Source of the DNA: a virus
Length of the DNA stretch: 58,785 nt
IMG/VR virus record: IMGVR_UViG_3300021507_000132
Coordinates: 1 to 58,785 of that record
Strand: one strand, 5' to 3'
Below, in pieces: positions 43,634 through 50,770 of this stretch (the first letter of the stretch is position 1; the number at the start of each line of letters is the position of its first letter). The notes beneath the pieces were generated by a model. That model did not search any database and had not been told where the DNA came from. It saw nothing but the letters and a program-made list of their open reading frames with translations. The translations under genes were made by a program, and so were the position numbers.

Positions 43634-44902
43634 ATGAAAAATATAAATGTTGTAAAAGATACAATTCCTTTTGGTTATGCCAAATCATACATATACAAGC
43701 AAGCATTAAACAGACTATCACCATATTTTGTGCATTATCAGCATGAAAGAGCTGCTTATTCTGATTTAATGAGTAATATTATATATTTGCCATTCATTGA
43801 ACCATTAGACTTTGGTGATTTAAAAGTATTGTTAGAGCATGAAGAAGGTCATTTCAAAATTACAAAAGAAGATGCAAAAGTGCCTGTAAGCTTAGATATT
43901 ACAAAAGCAAGAAAGGTTTTGAATATTTTGGAAGATATGCTGGTAAATGAAAGTATACCTAGAAATAGATTAGAAAGAGTATTCAAAAAATTGGGTGGAG
44001 AAAGTTTACAAATCACATTATGGAGCCAATACAGCAAAGACGAAAAAGAAAGAGTTGTAAATAGATTAAAAGGTAAATTATTTAAAGATTTAGACACTAA
44101 AGAAATAATAAAAACAATTGAAACAACAATAAAAGACAGAAAGTCTTTTGATGGTGTAAATAGATATGTAAACACGCATTTTGAAAAATTTAAAAAGTTT
44201 TACAATATATTTAAAAGTGATTTACCTAGAGACATACCTGGTAACGGTCCCGCAGAGTATAATTCAGGTTATTATTTACCAGATGTCGGGCTTACAAACA
44301 AATTCAGAAAAATATTTCAAAATTTAAAAGTTGATGTAGAATACATTGGAAACAAAGAGCAATTTTATGGTAAAAGAATAAACAGAAAATATTTAGAAAG
44401 CTTGGTATGTCTTAAACCATTTCTACAACGAGTCAGTTCTCATATATTTTCAAGACCTAAAGTTTTGTTGTTATTGGATTGTTCTGGAAGCATGATAGGG
44501 CAACCAGAAATAAAAGCAAAAAGTTTCATAGCAGCTTGTTTAGATACTCTTGATGCTACTCTTATAGGGCATAATCAATATTATCATGTTGTAACAAAAA
44601 ACAAAACTGAAGCAAGCAAACTGCCAATGACTGGAGATGAATGTTTTGACAAATTGAAACCAGAAGATTATAGCAGTGATGTATTTGTTGTAATTTCAGA
44701 TTTAGACATAAGCAGTGGTGAAGCAAGAGGTTTGCTTAGATTTGGAAAGCATGTTAAAGCGAAATATAAATATTTATTGGTTTGCTCAACTGATTATTAT
44801 TCTGCTTATCCTAGTTTAAATGAAGTTTATAAAAGGCATTTTGTTGGTGATCCAAAACAGTATATTGAATTTGCTAAAAAATTGACAAACAATTTAATAT
44901 GA
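43634..44902 (+). CDS. HExxH metallopeptidase-like + VWA protein (CobT/DUF2201-like)
   Basis: 422 aa from the ATG at 43634. HEEGH at 69-73 with a downstream EDMLVNE that may supply the third ligand suggests the putative metallopeptidase of DUF2201 proteins. The C-terminal VWA domain carries the MIDAS DCSGS at 282-286 and VVISDLDIS. In known pairs the MoxR ATPase drives the VWA partner. Here the pair opens a cluster of ubiquitin-like genes, so they may act together on tagged proteins (inference). Confidence 0.7.
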   Translation: MKNINVVKDTIPFGYAKSYIYKQALNRLSPYFVHYQHERAAYSDLMSNIIYLPFIEPLDFGDLKVLLEHEEGHFKITKEDAKVPVSLDITKARKVLNILEDMLVNESIPRNRLERVFKKLGGESLQITLWSQYSKDEKERVVNRLKGKLFKDLDTKEIIKTIETTIKDRKSFDGVNRYVNTHFEKFKKFYNIFKSDLPRDIPGNGPAEYNSGYYLPDVGLTNKFRKIFQNLKVDVEYIGNKEQFYGKRINRKYLESLVCLKPFLQRVSSHIFSRPKVLLLLDCSGSMIGQPEIKAKSFIAACLDTLDATLIGHNQYYHVVTKNKTEASKLPMTGDECFDKLKPEDYSSDVFVVISDLDISSGEARGLLRFGKHVKAKYKYLLVCSTDYYSAYPSLNEVYKRHFVGDPKQYIEFAKKLTNNLI

Positions 44903-45207
44903 GTTGGGAAACATTGGTTGTTGGACATATCCAGTTTAAAGAGAAAATAGACAGAAAAGTGAAGAAACAAATACTAGAAGAGTTAGAAGAAGTCGTTGAA
45001 TGCGAAATAAAATATGACAGAAAATGGCATGAGTACGCATTTCAAGACGTTAATTGGACATCTCACGTCTCTGGTGAAAATATAGTGAAAGTGATTGAGA
45101 AATACAAAAAACACATAAAATACATTGCTGTTTCAGTGTTTTATTTAAATGAACCGCACGAGAATATTACAATGGAAGATGGAGAATTGAAAGCACGTTT
45201 AATTTAG
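44899..45207 (+). CDS. 102-aa hypothetical protein
   Basis: ATG overlaps the stop of the VWA gene. Alpha/beta with two beta-alpha-beta units (LVVGHIQFKEKIDRKVKKQI, then HIKYIAVSVFYLNEP), ferredoxin-like in layout. No family recognised; in the Ubl cluster by position. Confidence 0.45.
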   Translation: MSWETLVVGHIQFKEKIDRKVKKQILEELEEVVECEIKYDRKWHEYAFQDVNWTSHVSGENIVKVIEKYKKHIKYIAVSVFYLNEPHENITMEDGELKARLI

Positions 45208-45250
45208 TCCAAAAATTTGCGATTTTCTGGATCATGCTTATCGCTTGAAT

Positions 45251-45454
45251 ATGGAAAGTCTAAATATAAAGAATTGGAAAAAATTGTCAGAAGACGAAAA
45301 ATTTGACAAAATAATTAAAGCACTAACAGAAGAAAAAACACTGATTGTTGATGGAAAAGTAGTAATAAGCAGCAAAAACTATGTATTGTTTGATTTTCTT
45401 GCGAGCAACTTAGAGATATTTAACAGAATCCTTCATGAATGGCATTTGTATTGA
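45251..45454 (+). CDS. 68-aa hypothetical protein
   Basis: ATG at 45251 in a TTGAATATG context. Helical start (KLSEDEKFDKIIKALTEEKT), beta middle, aromatic end. Unknown. Confidence 0.4.
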   Translation: MESLNIKNWKKLSEDEKFDKIIKALTEEKTLIVDGKVVISSKNYVLFDFLASNLEIFNRILHEWHLY

Positions 45455-45456
45455 AA

Positions 45457-45591
45457 ATGGAAGAAGATTGGGAAAATTTTAAGTTGAGTGAAGAAGAAGA
45501 GAAGTTTGAACGGGGATTAATCAGTCAAAAAGAGTATGCGAAGTATGTAAAGAAAAAGTTGAAGAAAGTTTTTGAAAAAGTAGAATTATAA
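45457..45591 (+). CDS. 44-aa SHOCT-like miniprotein
   Basis: MEEDWENFKLSEEEEKFERG, then LISQKEYAKYVKKKLKK. Paralogue of the 39569 gene. Follows the previous stop by 2 nt. Its stop lies inside a palindromic operator. Confidence 0.45.
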   Translation: MEEDWENFKLSEEEEKFERGLISQKEYAKYVKKKLKKVFEKVEL

Positions 45592-45603
45592 CACTGTTAT
45601 AAT
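45585..45603. promoter_or_regulatory. palindromic operator, copy 3
   Basis: ATTATAAC-ACT-GTTATAAT, perfect arms; the exact reverse of the 49683 copy. It precedes the tandem small genes and the Ubl. Confidence 0.6.
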
Positions 45604-45609
45604 CTTAAA

Positions 45610-45635
45610 GCCAGACAGTCAATTGGCTGTCTGGC
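45610..45635 (+). other. 9-bp hairpin before the tandem genes
   Basis: GCCAGACAG / CTGTCTGGC around an 8-nt loop, 10 nt before the ATG at 45646. Similar in size and place to hairpins at 46392 and 46741. Confidence 0.5.
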
Positions 45636-45645
45636 GAGATTGAAT

Positions 45646-45894
45646 ATGGAAGCCAAAACTATATGGAACATCAGAGAGTTGAAAAAAGAAAGAGGAGGAA
45701 TAAAACGATTTAGAGTGTATTGGAGTGAGACAAAAACAGATGTAAAGCGTGGTTATAGCATTGTAGAAGCAGCAAACGAAGACGAAGCTGAACGGGCATT
45801 TTGGCATGGAGACATTATTGATGAAGTAGAAGAAGACATTGATGTGGGTTGTTGGGAAGATTTACAAGTAGATGAGATTGAAGAAATTGATTGA
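45646..45894 (+). CDS. tandem paralogue 1 (DpnD/PcfM-like layout)
   Basis: 82 aa from the ATG at 45646. Shares with the next two genes the plan: N-terminal (W)NI(R/K)ELK, FRVYW strand, ...SIVEAANEDEAERAF (the V-x-A-x-(D/E)-x-E-A block seen in small DpnD/PcfM-type proteins), and an acidic end (VDEIEEID). Highly acidic. Possibly a target, adaptor or anti-defence protein; not proven. Confidence 0.5.
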   Translation: MEAKTIWNIRELKKERGGIKRFRVYWSETKTDVKRGYSIVEAANEDEAERAFWHGDIIDEVEEDIDVGCWEDLQVDEIEEID

Positions 45895-45896
45895 AT

Positions 45897-46133
45897 ATGA
45901 TAGACAAAACTGTATGGAATATAAAGGAATTAAAGGGTGAAAAAGAAGAAGGTACAAAGTTGTTCAGAATAGATTGGACAGAAGAATATAGAGATTATGG
46001 TCATGCAATTGTTAGAGCAAGAAACATAGAAGAAGCTAAAAAGAAGTTTTTGGAAAATGATTGTGAATCTAATGACGTAGATGATTCAGAGTTCATTGAC
46101 AGTTGGATAGATGAAATTGAAGAAATAAATTGA
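45897..46133 (+). CDS. tandem paralogue 2
   Basis: 78 aa, stop-to-start spacing 2 nt (TGA-AT-ATG). AIVRARNIEEAKKKF and ending DEIEEIN align with the neighbours. Acidic C-terminus. Confidence 0.5.
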   Translation: MIDKTVWNIKELKGEKEEGTKLFRIDWTEEYRDYGHAIVRARNIEEAKKKFLENDCESNDVDDSEFIDSWIDEIEEIN

Positions 46134-46147
46134 ATTGAAGAATGAAT

Positions 46148-46363
46148 ATGGTAAAAAAATTAAAAAGCAAAAAAGAAAGTGGTTTGAAGACATTTGAAGT
46201 GAAATGGACGGTAGAATGTAGAAAACAAGGTCACACAATTGTTAAAGCACGAGACACAGGCGAAGCTAAAAAGAAATTTTGGGCAAATGATTGTAAAGAT
46301 GACATAGTAGATGATGAAGAATTCATTGATTGTTGGATAGATGAAGTTGAAGAAGTAGATTAA
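46148..46363 (+). CDS. tandem paralogue 3
   Basis: 71 aa from the ATG at 46148. TIVKARDTGEAKKKF and DEVEEVD match paralogues 1 and 2; the N-terminal WNI part is lost. A T-rich terminator-like tract (46364-46389) follows, then a hairpin and the Ubl gene. Confidence 0.5.
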   Translation: MVKKLKSKKESGLKTFEVKWTVECRKQGHTIVKARDTGEAKKKFWANDCKDDIVDDEEFIDCWIDEVEEVD

Positions 46364-46389
46364 TTTTTGTTTTGTTTTTGCTTTTTTTG
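46362..46389 (+). terminator. T-rich terminator-like tract before Ubl
   Basis: TTTTTGTTTTGTTTTTGC then TTTTTTTG: long U tracts of the kind that end archaeal transcripts. A similar one lies at 46709-46738 after the Ubl gene. Confidence 0.4.
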
Positions 46390-46391
46390 AA

Positions 46392-46419
46392 GCCCTAGCA
46401 GTGATATTGCTGCTAGGGC
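46392..46419 (+). other. 10-bp hairpin in the Ubl leader
   Basis: GCCCTAGCAG / CTGCTAGGGC with loop TGATATTG, perfect. It is followed by A6 and a GGTGA ribosome binding site before the ATG at 46435. May mark a processed or re-initiated 5' end. Confidence 0.55.
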
Positions 46420-46434
46420 AAAAAAGGTGAAAAC

Positions 46435-46695
46435 ATGGAATGGAACGTCAATCCAAATAGAGTGACAGTAACTATACAGTTGCCAGAAGGCACATACACT
46501 AAAGAGTTTGACAGGAATACAAAATTGGCAGATGCAGTGATGGAAGTAGCACAAGAATACAATTTATCTAATGTTACTGTTAGAGATTCCAACGGTATGG
46601 AACTTGATGATAGTGAAGAAAACAAAAATAAAACTTTAGGAGCATTGGGAGCAGTAACAATATCAGCAAAAACTGTGGGAGCTGGCTTTCAGTAA
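46435..46695 (+). CDS. beta-grasp ubiquitin-like protein (Ubl)
   Basis: 86 aa, GGTGA ribosome binding site. Beta-grasp layout: strands RVTVTIQLPEG and TYTKEFD, helix KLADAVMEVAQEY, strand NVTVRDS, then TLGALGAVTISAKTVGAG. It ends GAGFQ, not the usual GG; a two-residue trim would expose AG, and a terminal Gln recalls Pup/UBact-type tags. The cognate JAMM peptidase and E1 lie 0.8-2.1 kb downstream, supporting a protein-tagging or sulfur-carrier role. Confidence 0.65.
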   Translation: MEWNVNPNRVTVTIQLPEGTYTKEFDRNTKLADAVMEVAQEYNLSNVTVRDSNGMELDDSEENKNKTLGALGAVTISAKTVGAGFQ

Positions 46696-46740
46696 TTGAA
46701 AGCCATAATTTGTTTTTTTGTTTTTTTAATTTTTTTGATA

Positions 46741-46765
46741 CTCCAATAGCGACATGCTGTTGGAG
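46741..46765 (+). other. 10-bp hairpin before the E2-like gene
   Basis: CTCCAATAGC / GCTGTTGGAG with one G-U pair and loop GACAT. It contains an in-frame ATG (46754); the ATG at 46775, after the stem, is the more likely start. Confidence 0.5.
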
Positions 46766-46774
46766 CAAATTAAC

Positions 46775-47497
46775 ATGGATTGGAAACTGGAAGTTGAAAA
46801 AATAAATAAGTTAAAAGAAGAAAATAAAAGATTAAAGACTGAGTTAGAGGCTACAAATAAAGCATTAGCAGTAGAAACAACAAATAAACAGTATTTAAAA
46901 GAAGAAATAGCACAATTAAAGCAACAATTACACGAAATTGAGTCTAAATATCAATTAATACATTATAGAGCAGTTCCAGAGTGGCTTACTAATGAAGATA
47001 TGATAAAGCATAATATCATTTTAATGCCGTTTAAAGGTTGTTTGTATATATTGAAGAAAGCAGATATTGTTATTAACAGCATAAAATTTTGTTATTCTGA
47101 AAAAATACACAAGTTGCCAAAAGTATATCATCTGCCTAATAAGTTGTATATTGGGTTATGTATAGCAAATAACAGTGTAGTTCATAGTGGAGTATTCTTT
47201 AAAAATCACAAATTATCTAGGTATATTTTTGCTCATTCTGATGATTATATATGTGCAACTTATTCTACTAATATTTCAAGTTTAGAAGATTATTTAAGAG
47301 CAATCAAGTTTATTTTAATGAGTTTTGAAACGTTAAATTTGCAATCTACATTTGACCCTCATCGTTTTAATAAGAGTTTTAAAAAGATATTTCTTGACAT
47401 TTTAAATGAAGCTATTAAATTTGCTCCTCGTGAAGCAAAAGGAGTAAATGGTGTGCTTTGCGTGAATAATCATGAATTTGACCCTGAAACTATCTGA
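46775..47497 (+). CDS. coiled-coil protein with candidate E2-like domain
   Basis: 240 aa from the ATG at 46775. Residues 1-65 are a coiled coil. The rest has an E2/RWD-like order: KLPKVYHLPNKLYIGLCI, later FAHSDDYICATYSTN (possible catalytic Cys after a His, compare HPN...ICL), then a helix SLEDYLRAIKFILMSF and STFDPHRFN. The gene stands exactly where an E2 is found in bacterial Ubl operons, between Ubl and JAMM. The match is by pattern only; it could instead be a novel partner protein. Confidence 0.45.
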   Translation: MDWKLEVEKINKLKEENKRLKTELEATNKALAVETTNKQYLKEEIAQLKQQLHEIESKYQLIHYRAVPEWLTNEDMIKHNIILMPFKGCLYILKKADIVINSIKFCYSEKIHKLPKVYHLPNKLYIGLCIANNSVVHSGVFFKNHKLSRYIFAHSDDYICATYSTNISSLEDYLRAIKFILMSFETLNLQSTFDPHRFNKSFKKIFLDILNEAIKFAPREAKGVNGVLCVNNHEFDPETI

Positions 47498-47499
47498 AT

Positions 47500-48240
47500 A
47501 TGTCGTGGGAAATAGATAATGAAGATAAATTAGTAAGCGAAAAGTGTCCAGAAATGGAAAAAGAAGGCAAAGAAGTTGTGTTAGAAAATAATGTAGTTGG
47601 CAAAATAATCACATTGTTGAACAAGTATCCAGATTTGGAATGGGGTGCGTATTTGATTGGTGAAGAACAAAAAGACAAATTTTTGATTAAAGATTTGACA
47701 TTAATGAAGCAAGAAGTAACTGGAACAACAGTAGAATTTGTAGAAGAGGATTTTCCAAAGAATTGCATTGGCTGGATTCATAGTCATAATTCAATGGACG
47801 CATTTCTGTCAAAAACAGATGTAAAAACAGCAATGCTGTATAAAGTGTCAATAGTAGTAAATAATGCTTTGAATTTTGTTTGCAGAGTTAAAAAGCAATT
47901 GCCTTGCGGCAGAGTTACTTTAGTGCCTTCAAAAGTAATATTACAAGGCATAGATGTTGATACAAGCAAAATTGTTGAAAAACCAAAGAAAGAATCTATT
48001 GTAATAGTAGACCAGTCATTTCAAAATATTTGTCCAGTTTGCGGTTGCAAATTGAGCAGAAGAAAGAGCAAATTGGCTTATTGTCCTCATTGTCGCAATT
48101 TTGTTCATAGGAGGTGTTTTAATGAAGAGTGGAATATGTGTGCTAACTGCGTAGAAATGTTTAGCAAAGATGAAAAAGAAAGATCTAGAGATTTGTGGAG
48201 AGAGTATTTTAATGAAGATTATCTTGACTTCTACTATTAA
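47500..48240 (+). CDS. JAMM/JAB deubiquitinase-like peptidase fused to RING-like zinc domain
   Basis: 246 aa. JAMM core: E47 in EWGAYLIG, then H94-S-H96-x7-S104-x2-D107, the full zinc-protease signature. Linker 150-172. C-terminal zinc domain with C178, C181, C183, C195, C198, H203, C206, C214 and C217, a binuclear treble-clef (RING/Prok-RING-like) spacing. The JAMM would process the Ubl tail or remove tags; the RING-like part could recruit an E2. Gene start follows the previous stop by 2 nt (TGA-AT-ATG). Confidence 0.8.
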   Translation: MSWEIDNEDKLVSEKCPEMEKEGKEVVLENNVVGKIITLLNKYPDLEWGAYLIGEEQKDKFLIKDLTLMKQEVTGTTVEFVEEDFPKNCIGWIHSHNSMDAFLSKTDVKTAMLYKVSIVVNNALNFVCRVKKQLPCGRVTLVPSKVILQGIDVDTSKIVEKPKKESIVIVDQSFQNICPVCGCKLSRRKSKLAYCPHCRNFVHRRCFNEEWNMCANCVEMFSKDEKERSRDLWREYFNEDYLDFYY

Positions 48241-48245
48241 AGAGT

Positions 48246-48821
48246 ATGGAAAAAATTGTAATAATAGGTTGTGGTGGTGTGGGAAGCAGAATTGCTGAGT
48301 TTTTAGTCAGAGACAATTTAAGAGAAAAATTCATGGACATGCTTTATTTAGTAGATCATGATACTGTTGAGTTTAAAAATCTGCAAAGACAATTCTATTT
48401 TCAGCAAGACATTAATTTCAAAAAAACAGAAGCTTTAAAAGCCAGATTAAAGAGCATAGACCCAGATTTGGTAATAGTTACTCACAATATACAAGTAAAC
48501 AAAGACAATATAGCGTTGTTTGACAGCAAAATGTTTTGTTTTTGTTGCACTGACGACATTAATGGGAAAAGAGCGATTTCAGAGCATTTTGAGAATTATA
48601 TAATAGCAAGCGTTGATAGAGATGTTGTTGAAATTACTGTAAATCCTGGGTATTTAAATGTCTGGTCTTTTGGAACAGGTTATTCAGTTTATCAAGATGT
48701 TGTAAATAACAATATGGCAGCTATGATTGCGTTTAAATTGTTTAAAAATTATTTGAATGGTATGGAATTGAAAAATGTAAAACTAAATATAAAAGAATTA
48801 ATTGAAAGGTCTATTTCGTAA
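48246..48821 (+). CDS. minimal E1/ThiF-like adenylating enzyme
   Basis: 191 aa. Rossmann ATP site IGCGGVGSR (GxGGxG at 8-13), D37 in YLVDHDTVE, N45 and R48 in NLQRQF, and CTDD at 101-104, where the Asp pair coordinates Mg-ATP. It is shorter than most E1s and lacks a separate catalytic-Cys domain; C100/C101 before TDD are the nearest thiols. It would adenylate the Ubl C-terminus. 5 nt after the JAMM gene. Confidence 0.8.
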   Translation: MEKIVIIGCGGVGSRIAEFLVRDNLREKFMDMLYLVDHDTVEFKNLQRQFYFQQDINFKKTEALKARLKSIDPDLVIVTHNIQVNKDNIALFDSKMFCFCCTDDINGKRAISEHFENYIIASVDRDVVEITVNPGYLNVWSFGTGYSVYQDVVNNNMAAMIAFKLFKNYLNGMELKNVKLNIKELIERSIS

Positions 48822-48822
48822 T

Positions 48823-49248
48823 ATGGGATACAATACAAACATAATTGTTGATGTAGAGGTAAAAGAAGACAAAATAGAAGAGTTCAGAAAAGCAATAGAA
48901 GAGCAGTTGAAGCAACTGGAAGCTGACGGAAATCACTGGTTTGGGTATTATGCAGATATTGAAGTGGAAGATGATGGCAGAATAGTGTTTGAAGATTATT
49001 GTAGGAAATTTTATGAAGAAGACGCATTTGCTGAATGGTTAGCACCGTATGTAGCAGAAGGGCATATTTGGTGTTATGGCGAAGAACCTGGAGATGTATG
49101 GGCAATACACTTTGACGGTAAAGGAAATTATCGGATTGAAGAAGCTGCAATCGTTTGGGAAGAAGAGAAAGAAGCATTATACAAAATTAGAGAATTGAGC
49201 AAGAAAACTGGGAAATCACCATTAGAATTGGTGAAATCTTTGGAGTGA
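48823..49248 (+). CDS. 142-aa hypothetical protein
   Basis: ATG at 48823 (stop-TAA-T-ATG spacing). Alpha/beta, acidic: NIIVDVEVKEDKIEEFRKAI, an aromatic middle (GHIWCYGEEPGDVWAIHF) and a C-terminal helix. Resembles small phage proteins of unknown function. It follows E1 in the same operon. Confidence 0.5.
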   Translation: MGYNTNIIVDVEVKEDKIEEFRKAIEEQLKQLEADGNHWFGYYADIEVEDDGRIVFEDYCRKFYEEDAFAEWLAPYVAEGHIWCYGEEPGDVWAIHFDGKGNYRIEEAAIVWEEEKEALYKIRELSKKTGKSPLELVKSLE

Positions 49249-49284
49249 AAAGCCTAACAAATTTAACATTTAAAACGCAAATCA

Positions 49285-49316
49285 GCTCAAAACTACAAAA
49301 TTTTAAGGTTTTGAGC
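49285..49316 (+). other. 9-bp hairpin, operon internal
   Basis: GCTCAAAAC / GTTTTGAGC, perfect, 14-nt loop, in the 120-nt gap before the next small gene. Possibly an mRNA processing or leader structure. Confidence 0.45.
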
Positions 49317-49368
49317 ATTAATATCACACAGCATAACACTTTTAACAAAGAGTGTAACACTTATAATT

Positions 49369-49500
49369 ATGGAAAAAGACATTACAGAATGGGTATTGAA
49401 AGTATGGCAGGAGAATAGAAAGTTGAAGAACAAAATAAAAGCACTGGAGCAAGAGAATAAAGAATTAAAAGAAAAACTATTTGGGATTGAATACTTATGA
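49369..49500 (+). CDS. 43-aa coiled-coil peptide
   Basis: MEKDITEWVLKVWQENRKLK and a leucine-zipper-like end (ALEQENKELKEKL). Preceded by ATAATT; overlaps the next gene (ATGA). Confidence 0.45.
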   Translation: MEKDITEWVLKVWQENRKLKNKIKALEQENKELKEKLFGIEYL

Positions 49501-49655
49501 AAATGATAAGTCTAGATCCAGAAGAAGTTAAACTTTTAGCAGAAGGCAAAACCCATCCAGAACTAGAAAAAAAATTAAAGATATTGAAAGCAATATGGGA
49601 AGAGAAAGCAAAAGAAGCTAAATTAGAACAATTGAGAGAATTTGAGAGTGCCTGA
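49497..49655 (+). CDS. 52-aa helical protein
   Basis: MKMISLDPEEVKLLAEGKTH and a helix rich in Lys/Glu to ...LREFESA. Coupled to the previous gene by 4-nt overlap. Unknown. Confidence 0.45.
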   Translation: MKMISLDPEEVKLLAEGKTHPELEKKLKILKAIWEEKAKEAKLEQLREFESA

Positions 49656-49682
49656 AATTTAAAGTTATTTGTTTCAGATTTG

Positions 49683-49701
49683 ATTATAACAGTGTTATAA
49701 T
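49683..49701. promoter_or_regulatory. palindromic operator, copy 4
   Basis: ATTATAAC-AGT-GTTATAAT, perfect arms, 38 nt before the AAA+ ATPase ATG. Reverse of copy 3. Confidence 0.6.
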
Positions 49702-49738
49702 TAAATTGGTGAAAGATGTTTATTCTTGAATTTAAAGT

Positions 49739-50521
49739 ATGCTATATCAATATGAATTGTTAAGAGAATATATAGAAGTATGGAAAAAAAGCAAGGATAT
49801 TCATGGACTGCTTGTTAGTGGGCCAGTAGGTCTAGGGAAAACCTGGTCTGTGGAACAAGCTTTAAAGAATGAAGAATATGTATTAATAAACACTCATATA
49901 ACGCCATTAAAGTTGTATATCAATTTGTATGAAACAAGAAATTCATATTTGGTTGTAGATGATGTGCTGGATCTGTTTAAAAACAAAGACACGAGTGGTT
50001 TATTGATAGCAGCAACTCAAACTGGGACCAAACCAAGAATATTGACGTGGCATACAACTTCAGAAAAATTAGAAGTTCCGCCTCAGTTTGAGTATAACGG
50101 TAAAATTGCGATAATATGCAATAAATTACCTGTGCATTTAGAGCATTTAAAGTCAAGGTGTTTCTATTTTGAATTGAAATTGAATTACAATGAGATATTG
50201 GCAAAATTGGAAGAAATACGCAAAAGCATGAGAATGCCTAAGAAATTATTAGAGTTTATAAAAGAAAATACAAACGAAGCAACTCCTGAAGAAGTATTAA
50301 ATATAAGATTGCTAATCAAATTAAATAGTTTATACAAAAAATACCCTAAAAAATGGAAAGACATGGGTTTATATTTGATTAAACAAGATAAAAGGTTATA
50401 CATTCTTAAAAAGATATTGGATAAGTATGATAATGTATCTGACCAGATAAAAATGTATGAGCAACTGACTGGCAGGAAAAGAAGTTCATTTTATAAAGAC
50501 AAGCAGGAATTAAAATTATGA
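49739..50521 (+). CDS. AAA+ ATPase, replication/loader-like
   Basis: 260 aa. Walker A GPVGLGKT at 28-35 and Walker B YLVVDD at 70-75; sensor-like AIICNKLP; a C-terminal helical part ending in an HTH-like LTGRKRSSFYKDKQEL. The size and layout fit DnaC/IstB- or Orc-like helicase loaders of viruses. No polymerase or helicase gene is visible nearby, so it would recruit host machinery. Operator copy 4 controls its leader. Confidence 0.65.
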   Translation: MLYQYELLREYIEVWKKSKDIHGLLVSGPVGLGKTWSVEQALKNEEYVLINTHITPLKLYINLYETRNSYLVVDDVLDLFKNKDTSGLLIAATQTGTKPRILTWHTTSEKLEVPPQFEYNGKIAIICNKLPVHLEHLKSRCFYFELKLNYNEILAKLEEIRKSMRMPKKLLEFIKENTNEATPEEVLNIRLLIKLNSLYKKYPKKWKDMGLYLIKQDKRLYILKKILDKYDNVSDQIKMYEQLTGRKRSSFYKDKQELKL

Positions 50522-50769
50522 AGAAGTCTAAACAATTGGAGGAATTGTTCAAGTTGGCAGACGAAATTTTCAACTATGTGCTTCAGAAGTGTGCAATAGG
50601 CAATGAAGTAAATTTTGACGAGTTGGATATTGTGATAGACAGGTTGAAACTGTTAAAAGACAGACTTATTGCATTTGAGACTAATCAGAGATATACTGTT
50701 GAGGAAATCAAGAAAGCTTTGAAAGAAGTGCGTAAAGATGATCGTAGATATGTAGAATATATAGATTAA
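50518..50769 (+). CDS. 83-aa helical protein
   Basis: Coupled to the ATPase (4-nt overlap). Helices KQLEELFKLADEIFNYVL and IDRLKLLKDRLIAF, then VEEIKKALKEV. Unknown. Confidence 0.45.
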   Translation: MKKSKQLEELFKLADEIFNYVLQKCAIGNEVNFDELDIVIDRLKLLKDRLIAFETNQRYTVEEIKKALKEVRKDDRRYVEYID

Positions 50770-50770
50770 T

